From Blasia pusilla (taxonomy: Eukaryota; Marchantiophyta; Marchantiopsida; Blasiales): a stretch of 64,000 bases of DNA. Position numbers and translations under genes: made by a program. The stretch's first letter is position 1. Each line of letters opens with the position of its first letter. The stretch covers positions 59,396,001 to 59,460,000 of the forward strand of contig CM114272.1 of NCBI GenBank assembly GCA_050084515.1. The letters are read 5' to 3'. The notes under the pieces were generated by a model. That model had not been told where the DNA came from. It saw only the letters and a program-made list of their open reading frames with translations, and ran no database searches. This document shows, piece after piece, positions 11,137 through 22,403 of the stretch.

Positions 11137-12718
11137 TCATTTTGAATAGAGTTCAAGCTCATAGCGAACATTCGGGCAGTTGAAACTACTATGTAAGACC
11201 TCATTTTGCATCCTCAAAGTGGTTTGTTTAAAATACTTCGTACTTCTTTGAGGGACAAAACTGGTTGGGGGATTCCTACTCCTACCTCCAACTCTCTTAA
11301 GACTACAAGCGACACATAGTAGAGTGCTTACAAGGGAAATACCCTTTCCTAGTTGTCTATCTTTGGACAAAGTCATCATAGGAACATGTGGGAAAGCAAC
11401 AAATGTGTACCACATACACCCCTGTCACACTTGAGTTCACATTGTTATTCCTGACCCAATACATCCTTCCTATTCAATTGCCACTATGAACGTCTTTTGT
11501 GGTGATGATTTCATGTTTGCCTCCCAAGGTGATGCAATTTGCTATGCTCTCTCCACCATTGGCCTACACATTTTATTTCTCTTCACCCCATTTCTTGACT
11601 CGAATAGAAATAATGGATTGAGATCATTCACCTTCTTCGTGTACATGTTGACATTAATCTTAGGTTGAATCCAAAATGCAAAAGTTTTGGTAATACGAGC
11701 ATGCTCCGAACTCCCTCTGTCTACGAGTCTAAAACAGACACTTGTAAGATTGTCCACTTCCTCCTGAGTGCAATTGGTACCTACGGCGATGGGTCAAATT
11801 GTGGGGGTATTCCTTGGAGCTCCAATGGCAGCCGGATAAGACTTTTGGAAAGCACACGATTCATTAGAGCAGAAGAAGGACTTTAATTGATCCCCGATTG
11901 TGGTAAAACGATCAAAGGTTTTCAGCCCCTTTAAACATGGCAGTGGTTGTCATGTCCTTGTACAGTTCTTATTCAACTGGGAAAGTGCCATATGCTCTCT
12001 TAATGCCATACGATCCTGCCTTGCAAGTGGATCCACGTCCGGGGTTGCTTCGGGAAATATGCCATCACTTGAGGTTGGAATCAACCTCAACGACCGAAAT
12101 CTCATACTGTTGAACTACCACCCAAACTATATGATGGGAAGTTCCAAAAGCAGAGGGATTTTGAAATAAAATATTCACTGATTTTGCAGAAGGTACTTCA
12201 ACTCAAATTTGGGAGTAGTCTGGTGTCTCAGAATACTTAGGCGAGGTAATTTCATCATCCAAATCAATCACCGGATTCTTCCCTCGATGCTGACGCTTGA
12301 CTTGCGTGAAGTCAATATACTTATCAGGTCTCCAAGAGTCTCATTCATACTGCTCTACTACCATCTGTATGGGACATCTCGAAATACGCCCATGAATTTC
12401 CCCACCAATATGGACGTATTTCTCGAGAGGATTTCCAGCTACACACCAATAAAAAGCTTCCACATACAATTTCTAATCCCCAGATCTAACAATGGCTCTA
12501 ACATAGAGCTCGTAAATCAAAGGGCCCTTTCCTTTGGTTACACCTTTTGTGAGGAAGATGTGGGAGGCTGCAGTTTGTAGCATTGCTCTTGCTTGGTCTT
12601 GTTGGCATGCCTCAACGAAAGATATTTTTTGACATGTTTGTGATGACCTCCAAGGGGAATGGACACTCTCGGCTCCGCTTGTGTTGGGGTAGAGGGCATT
12701 TTCATGAATTTTAAGTCC
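11137..12718 (-). pseudogene. Last transposase exon of element I (SWIM-like zinc-finger end)
   Basis: Homologous to 50924-52415 of element II. The exon begins at 12718 after an acceptor read TTTTGTGTGTAG on the minus strand; the sequence following (TTCATGAAAATGCC) is nearly identical to the start of element II exon 2. Conserved peptide: DDLNPLFLFESRNGVRRNKM in II corresponds to NDLNPLFLFESRNGVKRNKM at about 11590-11650 here. The cysteine/histidine segment near 11300-11430 corresponds to the CHKGVCGAHL...CKHMYYVLLVVL module of II. Several frameshifts and stops; no catalytic domain is present in this element. Confidence 0.65.
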
Positions 12719-12774
12719 CTACACACAAAAAATTATCAATTGATGGAGGGAAAGCCTAAGTGTTTAATGCTTGC

Positions 12775-13600
12775 AACCTGTTGGAATCCGACGAGTTGCA
12801 AGATTTATTTTTCTCGCTTTAAGGAACTTGCAACCTGTCGGATTCTGACGAGTTCGATGATGAAAAATTTTTAGGAAAAAATACAGCCCATCGGTTTCCG
12901 ACGTGTTGCATGGTGAACCTTTTTCAGAACACCATGTACAACCTTGTCATTCATCCTTGTGCTTAGTCATCCTATATCATGCTTGGTATTGATTCTCCTT
13001 CACCACCATCATGCATCCCAGAAAAATATCATGCATCTTCAGAAAAATATTGCAACCCGTCAGAAGCCGACGGGTTGCAAGATGAACTTTTTCCAAAAAA
13101 TACTGCAACTTATTAAATTCCGACGGAAACCATGACGAAATTTTTTTATAAAAAAATTGCAACCCGTCGGATTCTGACGAGTTGCAATGTGTTTCTCAGC
13201 TAGAACTCTGATAAGGAAAAAAGCAACGAGTGCAACCCGTCGGGATCCGACGGGTTGCACGGGAAATTTTTGACAAAGTTGTAGAGCTACTAGATTTTTT
13301 ACTTTATTCACGAGCAACCCGTTGGGTTTTGATGGGTTTCTTCTCAGCTAGATGTTTGGATAAGGAAAAAAGAAACTAGTGCAATCCGTCGGGATCCGAC
13401 GGGTTGCACGGGGGCGTTTTGACAAAGTTGTAGAATTACAAGAATTGCTACTTTGTTTATGAACAACCTGTCGAGTTCCGACGGGATGCTTCTCACGTAG
13501 ATATTTGGATAATGAAAAAAGCAACCAGTGCAACCCGTTGTGATCGAACGGGTTGCAGAAGTAATTTTTAGGAAGTTGTAGGGCAACCGGTCTGTTTTCG
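12775..13600. repeat. Palindrome cluster P1 with a 149-150 bp tandem repeat
   Basis: Many copies of the family palindrome, for example a perfect 29-bp one at 13231-13259 (half-site TGCAACCCGTCGG either side of GAT). From about 13190 the palindromes sit in a tandem repeat: the motif recurs at 13231, 13380 and 13530. In element II the corresponding DNA is split between the transposase intron and the cargo intron before its last exon, so this cluster looks like a fusion of the two. Confidence 0.9.
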
Positions 13601-13656
13601 ACATGAAGGCTTGTTCCACCTTAAAGCTATCATCGTTTTGCTCCTGCCTTGTGGAC

Positions 13657-14512
13657 ACATGGAGCACTCCTATGCCTACTGTTTTGTGAGACCAAAGCAC
13701 ATGTTTCAGGTGTTTTAGATACATAATCCAATCGATCCATGCTCGAATGGGGTCACATTGGATAGCCTTTACAATTCCCTCCGGGAATCTTTATGATTGA
13801 AGGCACACCTTTACTTGGAGGAAGGGAGAAGTCACCTGCTCTAATGCTGAGCCTCATTGAGCTATGCTCGATGTCAGGTGATTTGGTCTTGGACTTGGTA
13901 GGTTTATCAGGGGCGAGTATCACAAGTGCATGGCGGAGTGGTAGAAACATTCTCTGCATTGAGGGAAGAAAGGAACTTTTTGACCATTGCAAGGAGGCAA
14001 AGGCCGATTACGAAAGGCTGGTGGGAGTCTACAACTTGCCTCCAAAGGCAACTAATTTAGCAGCAGACCCATTGGTAGTGATGCCATCTTTTCTGCCTGT
14101 AATTCCAAAAATTGGTAGGGCAAGGCTAGCAGCCGTTTTGGAGGAGCTCTCGGATGATGACGAGTGAGTTCAATGGATTTATCAGGTTCGATCGATTCAA
14201 GCGTTTTGGAGTAGGGATTTGATGGTTTCAAGCGGTGGAGTACATATTGATAGTGGATGGGTATCACCTTGCAGAGCATACAAGATTTTTTGCCGGGGAA
14301 GGCATCAGGACTCTTCAAATCGCACATGGGATCGATATGGTGTACCTAAGGGGGGGAAGGTGGCAAGGTTATCGACTTCCCCTACATTCTCAATCCCTAT
14401 CTACAATCGGCCAGATGAGCCACTAGTATCCCAAGACATTCCTTTTGTATAGGAACCGAGGAGAATTAGGAGTAAATTTATAGATGACGAGGCTGAAGAA
14501 ATGATAGACTAG
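13657..14512 (+). pseudogene. DNA methyltransferase-like cargo gene, last exon (element I copy)
   Basis: Equivalent to 41702-40848 of element II. It starts MEHSYAYCFVRPKHMFQVF, stop, IHNPIDPCSNG, shifts frame once, and then reads GREKSPALM, SGDLVLDLVGLSGASI, WRSGRNILCIEGRKELFD (13830-13990). In beta-class N4-cytosine/N6-adenine DNA methyltransferases motif I lies C-terminal and reads EKP..L..LI...S..GD.VLDPF.GSG.T..AA...GR..IGIE; the match is good in order and spacing, but the SAM-binding DPFxGSG is DLVGLSG here. A conserved tail follows after an in-frame TGA at 14165: HIDSGWVSPCRAYKIFCRG, WDRYGVPKGG, IPIYNRPDEPLVSQDIPF, ending at 14512. Broken copy. Family assignment is by eye. Confidence 0.5.
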
Positions 14513-14714
14513 AGTTGTTGGATTCAATGAGAAAATGTAAATTTCCAAGTTTCCCTCGGATGTAATAAAGGACTTCTAATTTTTTGAGGATATTAACGTT
14601 CTTGAAGTGTCTTCTAAGTTGTGGTACTTCTGTGTTTGGGTTGCAATTTCTGTGTGTTGGACGGTCTTCATTAACCAAACCGTCGGATTAAATTGGGTTG
14701 CAAACTAAAGACCA

Positions 14715-15265
14715 TGCTTGCAACCTGTCAAATTCCGACAGGTTGTAAGATTTACCGCCTCCAAGACGCTCGCATTTTTTTAAACCTCTTTCTTTGTGAG
14801 CCAGTCAAGCAACCTGTCGGATTCTGACAAGTTGCATGTCACGTTGATTGGCTTTCGCATTTTTCCAATTTAATGTCTTCCAATTGGTTAGTTTTCGACA
14901 GGTTGTTTACTTGATTGATTTTTCTTTTCTTGTGCTACCACAATCCTTTTAGGCATTATGGCAGGCTTCTTCACCTTTGCCTTGTTCCCCCAATTTCTTC
15001 AAACCATTCCTCTCTAATACGTTATTTTCTAAGACCGATCGCATTTTGACAGGTTGGATGATTGAGGTTGGGAGGCTTCATATCCCATAGGTCGCATGAA
15101 TTGAAGACAATCCCTGCAACCTGTAGGATTCCTATAGGTTACAAGCGAAACAACCTCTCGGATCCGACAGGTTGTTGAATGAATGGAAGTTGGCTGTGCA
15201 ACAATCAGGTTTTCCCAACGTTCTTCTTAGATTCAACCTTCGTCTATCATGAATCAGACAGGTTG
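14715..15265. repeat. Palindrome cluster P2
   Basis: At least six diverged copies of the family palindrome (about 14717, 14808, 14893, 15116, 15150, 15255). Corresponds to the terminal palindrome zone of element II (39.5-40.7 kb), in inverted orientation. Confidence 0.8.
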
Positions 15266-15809
15266 CATAAAGAGAGGAAGAGACACTAGAAGGAAACATG
15301 CCCATTGCCACTAAAATATACAACTAGTTTTAGTGCATATGTATAATATACAACTGATGCAACTAGTTTAATACCCACTTGCAAAGGACGAGTCATATAG
15401 AACTTTAGTCGCAAGCACTCCACAATGTCTTGATGATGTGTTGATTGACTATAATGGTTTTTTTCTAGTCGTTTTGGACATGAAAAGTGTCTTGTCACCC
15501 TTAACATATGTGACATGTCATTATCAATAGAATGATCTGACTAACCTCCACGTCAGCCTACATGTTACTAAATGTAGTCGTTTTGAATATGAAGAGGTTA
15601 TATGGTGATGACACGTGGACCAATTATTTTTATCTGATTATCTAATGTGAACTAGCTATAGTGTTTGAAGATAAATTTTATCCCATAATTTGCTGACATA
15701 TGTTAGGTACGATATCCTCGTGGTGGCATAGTTGTCCTTCTTTGACTAACAATAGTACATTGTAACTAAATATAGTTGCATTCATAACACTATATGGTAT
15801 TTTGAACTA

Positions 15810-15960
15810 CCTTATAATATTGAGTACTATACATAGAGCTAGTAAATACTATTGGTAGTATTGAGTATAGGGAGTAGTCCTAATAATAATCTTGGTAATA
15901 TTGAGTACTAGATGTAGTGCTAGTAAATATTATTGGTAGTATAATGCTCAACCATATACT
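15810..15960. repeat. Subterminal repeats of the CACTA-type element
   Basis: Two to three loose copies of a phrase containing TATTGAGTACTA, GCTAGTAAATA and TATTGGTAGTA. Confidence 0.6.
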
Positions 15961-16530
15961 GTTACCAATGCTACACCTCTTGGTGGAGATTTTTTAGCAT
16001 TATTTTGGGACTTTAATTTTTTTTTTGGTGTGAAATATCATAATACAATATGCTTTAAATTCAGGTTGTGATACATTGGAAGTTGTCGTTCAGAATTTAA
16101 AACATTAGAAATGAATTCTGCCAAGCATTCCTAAAAACCTCTACATTCATCAAATAGAAGAAGAAAAAGTCTGGAAAATGCACCAAGTCTTCTGAACTTG
16201 AGATTGTATACACTATAACACAAAAGACAAGATGTTCAAGAAACCAGGGATGATTAAGAAACATGTAATGGAAAATTCTTTCCTTTCAATAGTGGCTGCA
16301 AAAACATTAGATTGCAGTATTGTTTAAGAATCCAAAGAGTTGGCAAGGTCTTAACTTTGAATGTGAAAAAAAGTCCAATTCCAAATCATATGCATGATCT
16401 TTGAATCTGAAAAGAGAAATCAAGAATCCAAGAGATAGTGGCTTTAAACTGGTATTATGTTATCACCAAATATGCCAAAACCAGGTATCCAACACCTCCA
16501 CATTATCATCAAAAAACATATATTCCAACT
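15961..16530. other. CACTA interior without recognisable gene
   Basis: AT-rich DNA; no motif seen. Confidence 0.35.
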
Positions 16531-16534
16531 TCTC

Positions 16535-17880
16535 TTAACAGTACTTCATAACCCACTCCAATGGGCACTCTTTCTTGAGAAATCTCTCAGGCCATAAGAT
16601 CTGAGACCCAACACATTCCTTCAAGAGAAATTGTGGAGGATCATCTTCATGATTCGGATATGGTAGCTTTGCTTCACCATTGAGAATAATCTTCACATCA
16701 AGTCTCACACATCCAAATGGGATTTCTTTCCCATGGATCTTATCCCGAGCTACAAGACTTGATATATATCCTTCTCATACAAGTTGGCGAGTGTTCTTGT
16801 TTTGCTTCATCAAGACATAATCACCTACCACAAGCTGATGGGAGCACAAAGACAAACACTTTAGAAAAATCAATATAGATTTGGTTACCTTCAATGCATA
16901 GAATTGATAGACATACAAGAAAGTCAAGTAGATCACTATCTAAACCATGGAATTTACCTTTAAAATGCTCCAACCATTGTTAGGAATGTTGGAAGAATAT
17001 ATCAGATCTGGTTGGTTTGTCTACAATTTGTACATAAACATGGTAAGAAAATAAGGTATCTCTGATCTCTTGTGAATATGATATGAACATGAAAGAAAGT
17101 GGAAGCTAGAAGAAAAATATAGAAACAACATCCCAAGAAATTACTACTTACAAGCTTCTTCTCTTTCTTCTTTGTGCGAGATTCCTTTCTCTTCTTTGGA
17201 AGGACTTACTTTGGTTGGATGCCTTGTGTTATATCATGCTCCATCTGAACTTGTGCCTTGGAACCCAAGATTGGCTCATGTACCTTGTCTATTTGTTGCA
17301 AGGAATCAGATTTCTCCCGAACCCCAATTTGATGTTCTACACTGGAAGTCACAAAAGGAGATATGGATGGAAATGTTTCGGGTTCAGGAGATAGATTTCC
17401 GTCAGTGACCTCTACATCCATAACCTCTGTAGGCAGGCCCCCTTTAACTTGTACATTCAAGCGAGGAATAGAAGAAGGCAAAGGGTCTATGGGTGCGTCC
17501 TTGGTGATCTTGGAAAACATTTCTTGAATTAAATTCAAGGTCTCCCTTATAGCTTTTAACTCACTCTTAGTAGACTCTGCCTCCTTCTCTACATTGTCCA
17601 ACCAATATATTAGAGTAGAACCAGATCCCTAAATAAGAAGAGTTACATGAAAACACAGCTTAGTGACTCTGTGATCATATTAAAAATCATACACTTATGC
17701 TCCTGATGAGAGAAAAAAATAGTAGAATCAGCAAATTCAAGTTAGAAACTTGATTGAAAGTTTGAAAACTATTTACCTTACCACCCATAGTATTATGACT
17801 AGATCCAACTCCACTCGTCCCTAACGATTCTCCCAACTCATTTAACGAAGGACTTTCACCTCTTTCCTTTGTCTACAAGT
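16535..17880 (-). pseudogene. CACTA accessory gene, coiled coil plus DUF8039-like C-terminus
   Basis: Three minus-strand exons with good junctions. Exon A (about 17880-17779) reads GESPSLNELGESLGTS and ends at a GTAAAT donor. Exon B (about 17628-17210) begins after a TATTTAG acceptor, contains a short coiled coil (NVEKEAESTKSELKAIRETL), and ends at a GTAAGT donor (17204-17209). Exon C (16834-16535) begins after CTCCCATCAG and reads LVVGDYVLMKQNKNTRQLV, a TGA, then KIHGKEIPFGCVRLDVKIIL, GEAKLPYPN, GSQILWPERFLKK, stop. The end resembles DUF8039, the short domain ending in a VAWP/LWP phrase in genes of plant CACTA elements. One in-frame stop. The domain call is by memory. Confidence 0.45.
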
Positions 17881-18059
17881 TTAAAACCAAATACCACAAA
17901 AAGTAGAATCAATATCAAAATGATCTTGACACTAAAATTCCAACAGATCCTTGTTGCAAGAGAGCTCCGCGAGACCCCCCTACTTCAAAAACCATCGAAC
18001 TTTTTCACATCCGACGGGAAGGAGACAACCCCTTACCATGGTGGCAAAATTGGTTCGAG

Positions 18060-18480
18060 TGAGCACTCAGCTCAGTTCCTTCTTTGGCTCTATCAAAACA
18101 CTCCTTTCCACTTTTATCCAATCTACTTCCAAAGCTACGACCAAACTTGGACGTGGATGAAGGAAAATTTGACCATGAGGGCCGAATTGGTTTGAATGAG
18201 TGCTCAGCTCAATCCTTCTTCAGCTCTATTAAATCACTACTTCCCACTCTTCTTTAAAAACAAAACTAGTGGTAAACTTCTCCAAATTAAGTCGTGGAGG
18301 AAGGAAAACAAAACCCTTTGTATCATGGCGGAATCAGGTCAAACGCAGGTTCAGCGAAGTTCATTCTTTGGCACTATCAGAGCACTCCCTCCAACTCTTC
18401 TGCAGTCTACATAAAAAAAAAAACTACATCTGAAATTTTCCAAATTAGGTCATGGAGGAGGCAGAAAAGCCATGGTTCCA
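18060..18480. repeat. Three diverged tandem units of about 140-150 bp
   Basis: Units begin near 18061, 18198 and 18347 with an AG[CT]..TCAGC..AG[TC]TC..TTC phrase, followed by CACT[CA]CTTCC..CTCTT and CCAAATTA[AG]GTC[GA]TGGAGGA. Plus-strand ORFs here follow the repeat and are not convincing genes. Confidence 0.6.
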
Positions 18481-19440
18481 AACGTATGTATTGAAGACAA
18501 ATAGTGCGTTGCATAAAATATCAAGAATATTCCACAATGAAGGAGCCAGGTAGCGGCGTTCACATTGAGCCTGAGAAAATTTTATGACTCCTACGTTGGT
18601 GGATGTCTTGAATAGTATCGGATATTTGGAATTGCTCTCATTGCAATTCCTCTAAGTGACTGAATCCAGCCTTCACAATCCTGCAAGCAAGGCAATCCAG
18701 AGTAGCAAAAGAATGTACCTCATGAAGATTGAATTGCTCTGACCCTAAGAAATTCCTCTTAAAGATCGAATCCTCCGCAAGCTCTAAAATCTGAGCATCA
18801 TGTTAGGAACGACAACAAGAGGGCCAAAAGGATTCAAACAAAACTGTTCGGGGGGAAACTAAGATATCAAAGGACGTAGGGAAAAAGTTTCAGCGAGATT
18901 AGGAGAGAAGCATGCTGAGGATTCTCCGAAGTGGAATGGAAATAGAGCAAACCATAGTCAGGGTCACTGGTCCTAGGTCTTAAGAAAATAATTAAGCTCC
19001 GAGAGCGCACATCAAAAGCAGGCAAGAGAAATTTCCCTTTCTCTATAAAACCTCCAAGAAGGAAAAAAAAAATGCTCACCTCTATTCTCTTGAAGAAGCT
19101 CACAAGCTAATCTCTTCCAATTTCTTTTGATTTTATGCATACGTTAACACGAATAAGAGGTCGCTTTTGAAAAAATAACAAGAGTAGCGGAATTGTTGAA
19201 GGAGCATCATGATAGTAGACGGGCAAGTGTAGAGAAGTGAGAGTAGACGTAACGAAAAGCCTTTCTTTGAAAAACGTGTTTTAGCAGATATTTGACTCTT
19301 GCGGATTTTCTTTTGTGCTTACGTGTTACAAAGCATGTGCCACCTGGATATATTTTTGTAAGTTCACATTGGGATTATGACTACATCTAGTAATTCCATT
19401 TCCACCTAATTTATACACTTATTAATTAAATATTAAAAAA
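18481..19440. other. CACTA interior, no gene recognised
   Basis: Mixed composition with short ORFs on both strands; nothing recognisable. Confidence 0.35.
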
Positions 19441-19809
19441 TATGTCAATATTTTTACTTTTTATACGTCACATATTATTAGTTATTACAAGTCAACTGGA
19501 TATAGTTAAGAGGACTATATCTAGTTAACTTCATTTCCATATCATGAATTTTAATACATAATCATGCAAGTTTTAACTTTTTTGTTCCTCATTATTAAGT
19601 TCAAATTACTTGTCCTACTAATTGACTATATGTAATGACATACTATGACTAGATGATTACATGTTGGTACTTGTAGGATTTCTAGTTGTAAAACTAGTGC
19701 CTTAGGACCTAGTTGTAAATATTGTAGTTCTAAAACACCTATTTCCTTCTAGAGCTAGAGGAGAGAGGTCTACAAGGACGAACTAAGAGGAAAATGGAAG
19801 CAATCAGCA

Positions 19810-19945
19810 TAACAACTTGTCGGATTCCAACATATTGCATGGAAGGATGATGCCTTACCTTCATTTCATTCTCTCCACTTGTTTCGTCACTAGCGTTTCT
19901 GGACTCTTGACGTCTACCATCTTGTTGGATTCCGACAAGATGAAA
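19810..19945. repeat. Palindrome cluster P3 (two diverged copies)
   Basis: CAACTTGTCGGATTCCAACA near 19814 and CTTGTTGGATTCCGACAAG near 19920. They belong to element I, separated from cluster P2 by the nested CACTA-type element. Confidence 0.6.
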
Positions 19946-20229
19946 GGTTCATTTCCTTTATTTTCCTTGTAGTCCTTCCATGTAGGCCTTAAGGGCCACT
20001 TTCTTTACCTCAGACGTATGTGTTAAAACGAATTTTTCAAACACCCATCAAAATCATAGACACTCCATGTACCCATTCCTCAACCAACATAGATGACTGA
20101 AGAACCCTTCACTTTCTTCCAAAATCATCAAATTTGCTATCATCTTTGTCAATCTCCAAGAAGGTCAAAGGAGAAAATAAATCCCATCTGTCAGCGTGAA
20201 AGTCTTGGGCTAGCATATAGAGTGATGTA

Positions 20230-20498
20230 AGAAATATATATAGACCACATCTTAAGTGTTCTCCTTGTGTCTAGTTTGAGATTCAAGCTTGGAAAAATGA
20301 GGTTAGTTTATGACCCAATATGGTCCACTTGTTACTCTCTTCTAAAGATTTTTAGCATTTCAAAGAGAAAAACTTATAAAGAAACTAATGAAATTTTAGA
20401 AGAGAGGAGGCGGATTCTCCCTTTTTTTGAAGAGAGACTCTCCTCTCTTCCTCTCTTCCTCTCTTCTCTTACTCTATCTTGCCAGAATACCAGCCCCC
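20230..20498. repeat. Right terminal region of element I
   Basis: Purine/pyrimidine-asymmetric DNA (CTCTTCCTCTCTTCC..) ending at GCCAGAATACCAGCCCCC. Its reverse complement matches the left end of element II at 39118-39190, including TGGTATTCTGG, the purine tract, and the AGTCTCTCT step followed by an A-run. Confidence 0.75.
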
Positions 20499-20507
20499 GT
20501 GCAAAGG
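20499..20507. repeat. Target-site duplication, right copy (GTGCAAAGG)
   Basis: Pairs with GTGCAATGG at 10805-10813. Confidence 0.8.
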
Positions 20508-20877
20508 TACACAACCCTCTCCCACTTCCAATAACCAATCCGCAAAAGCTTGTTGTTCAATACGCAAATGACCTTCCAACCTTTGAACTCGCATCTTTGT
20601 TGTCAACTTCATGACCTTAACATTGGACCAAAGAGATGACCTCTTTCTACTAATGGCTTGCACAATTTGCGGTCGATCCCCATGACAAACAACAAGAAAA
20701 ACTGGACAAAAGTCATCACCAAATATCATGAGTTTTCCACCAAATGGTATTTGTCATAGATCATCAAAGACAATTCCCATGATATCTTGTAAAGTGTGAT
20801 TCACGACCTCAAATGCATGACGGTGAGCCATAGGTGCTTTGTCTCATATAATGAGTTACTCTACATGTTGGTCCCAG
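20508..20877 (-). pseudogene. Helitron helicase, middle part
   Basis: Minus strand reads QHVE, stop, LII, stop, DKAPMAHRHAFEVVNHTLQ, then PFGGKLMIFGDDFCPVFLVV, ISRKRSSLWSNVKVMKLTTK, FADWLLEVGEG. This is the Walker B stretch of Helitron helicases (family pattern LIIWDEAPM, with Trp now a stop), the GGD motif and the start of helicase domain 2. It directly precedes the piece at 10804-9902 once element I is removed. On the other side it follows the Walker A piece at 31.4 kb. Confidence 0.72.
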
Positions 20878-21213
20878 GTCAGTACTATAATGACCTCCAG
20901 ATAGTACTAGCCCGGGGACCAACATCAACCGAGGGACCTCGTCCTTGGTAAGACTCAATTGGCATCATCATTACTATGAGGGGTTCACATAGACTTTGAT
21001 CATGCCGAAAGACAGTTGAGATTACTAGCGGGTACTGGTTCCATAAAGTCGAGCATGGACGATAAAACCTCCTTGGAAACCATTAGGGAAATGAGTACGG
21101 AAATTAGATCTTCGGATTTGAGCACCCGGGGGAGCTTGAAGTGAAAGTTATTTTCATTCATATCTTAACCGGAACTTCAATTCCCATTTAGATTAAGATT
21201 CCCCTATGACTGA

Positions 21214-21604
21214 AAGAAAATAGAAAGTGACGAAATCACTGAAATCTTTACAAAACTTAGAGATACAAAGTGGCCTAGTCCGTCCATGCGCTCACAAAAG
21301 AGCTTTGATGGAACTTGAACATGGAGATAACTCGACATACGAGAATGCGCTACCACTGCGTCTCCCAACTATTTGACTACTTGAGAAAACTAGGGTTTTT
21401 ACCTATTTTTCTTCGTTTCTATATCCTTATGCAATATAGGGCTAGATAAACCTAGTAACGCTACTCCTAAAACCACCTACGTCATATTACTATGACTCCT
21501 TCGACGTCTAAGTTGGAACCATCAATCTAGGCTTCTCCTCATACAAGGGGGTCGATCAGATTAATGGTGCTTAGAGAAGTGGATGTTGAGAATCCAACAG
21601 TGAC
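21214..21604. mobile_element. About 390-bp insertion within the left arm
   Basis: Right arm has CCTATGACTACCTTC continuous; the left arm has the same sequence split between CCTATGACT (ending 21213) and ACCTTC (from about 21606). TGAC occurs at both borders and may be a short target duplication. No ORF. Confidence 0.5.
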
Positions 21605-21804
21605 CACCTTCTATCAATTATATTATGAAGTGTAAGGGTTTTGCCCTTGTTTCCCTTCTCCACACGAGAGATGCAGTAGTTAATGTAATGTTACCAGTCT
21701 GAGAGTTGAGGACTTCTATTTTCATGTTGTGTTTCATTTTCTCCTACAATCTTGCATTGCCTTTGTATTTTTATATCCTTGGATTCTGATGAAAGAAATG
21801 TCTG

Positions 21805-22403
21805 ATGCAGACTCGGCCCAGATCTTGTAAAATCATGTTGCTTTTTGAACCGCACGAGGTCCTCCTTTTTTTCCCTGCTTATAAAAACTCTGGCAACTTG
21901 AAAAGTATTAGCATCAGACTAGGGTGTGGAGATTTTCTCCATGCAGCCAATGATTACTTTGCTTGGTCCTGTGGACATGTAAGAATGAAGATAGTCTAGC
22001 AAGAATGGAGGTTGCAATTTCGGAGCACTTACAAGAGAGGAATCTTCCCCCCGTTGGCTTCACTTTGGTTCGTGCAAATGATAGTCCGCATGGAGGTCGA
22101 GCGGCTCCATTCAAACTACTGAACTATTTTCACGAGGCAACAAGACAATGGCTGGATTTGGAGAGCCAACAACAAATTTTGTTTTTTGACGTGGTTGGAA
22201 ACGAGAACCATCACGATAGTGTACAATATTTTGTGAAGGTGCCAAAATGGAGGGCATTATCGACAAAAGATCGTTTTCTCATGATAGTGTTGACACACTA
22301 CATGGAACTGTTGCGGCTCAACATATCCAACGACCACTTCCAGACTCCATGGGAGTTTATCCGACAATGCGATTTGCCCTGTTATTGTAAGAAGGTAATG
22401 TAA
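21805..22403 (+). CDS. Unidentified coding remnant inside the inverted-repeat element
   Basis: Two plus-strand segments look coding: one ending GCGDFLHAANDYFAWSCGH at about 21925-21980, then, after a stop/frame change, a 131-codon stretch from about 22005 (MEVAISEHLQERNLPPVGFT, then FKLLNYFHEATRQWLDLE, then KVPKWRALSTKDRFLMIVLT) ending at 22403. Amino-acid composition is ordinary for a globular protein. I do not recognise the family. It could be a captured host exon or an element-encoded protein. It converges tail-to-tail with gene III on the other strand. Confidence 0.35.

Larger units (their letters stand above)
15309..19699 (-). mobile_element. CACTA (En/Spm)-type element nested in element I, 4.4 kb
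   Basis: Left end CACTAAAATATACAACTAG, right end read inward CACTAGTTTTACAACTAG: inverted, starting with the diagnostic CACTA. Subterminal direct repeats of the type ATTGAGTACTA...GCTAGTAAATA..ATTGGTAGTA lie at about 15810-15950, and palindromic subterminal DNA at 19480-19560. The interior carries a gene with a DUF8039-like end, typical of CACTA elements. No 3-bp target duplication is evident (TGC left, CCT right). No transposase is present, so it is non-autonomous or degraded. Confidence 0.55.
10814..20498 (-). mobile_element. Element I: Mutator-like element, internally deleted, 9.7 kb
   Basis: Inserted in the Helitron helicase with a 9-bp duplication. The ends are purine-rich inverted repeats: left GAGTCATGGTAAGAGG then AGAGGAAGAGAGG; right, read inward on the minus strand, GGGGGCTGGTATTCTGG then GTAAGAGAAGAGAGGAAG. 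Both ends match those of element II (39118-52829) in opposite orientation. Contents, left to right: last transposase exon (minus), palindrome-rich intron DNA, last exon of the methyltransferase-like cargo gene (plus), palindromes, a nested CACTA-type element (15309-19699), palindromes. The transposase catalytic exon and the first cargo exons of element II are missing, so it is non-autonomous. Confidence 0.8.

Noticed and set aside
13344-13992. Minus-strand ORFs opposite the element I cargo exon
   Set aside because: Shadows: the plus-strand frame matches the minus-strand frame of element II at protein level, fixing the coding strand.
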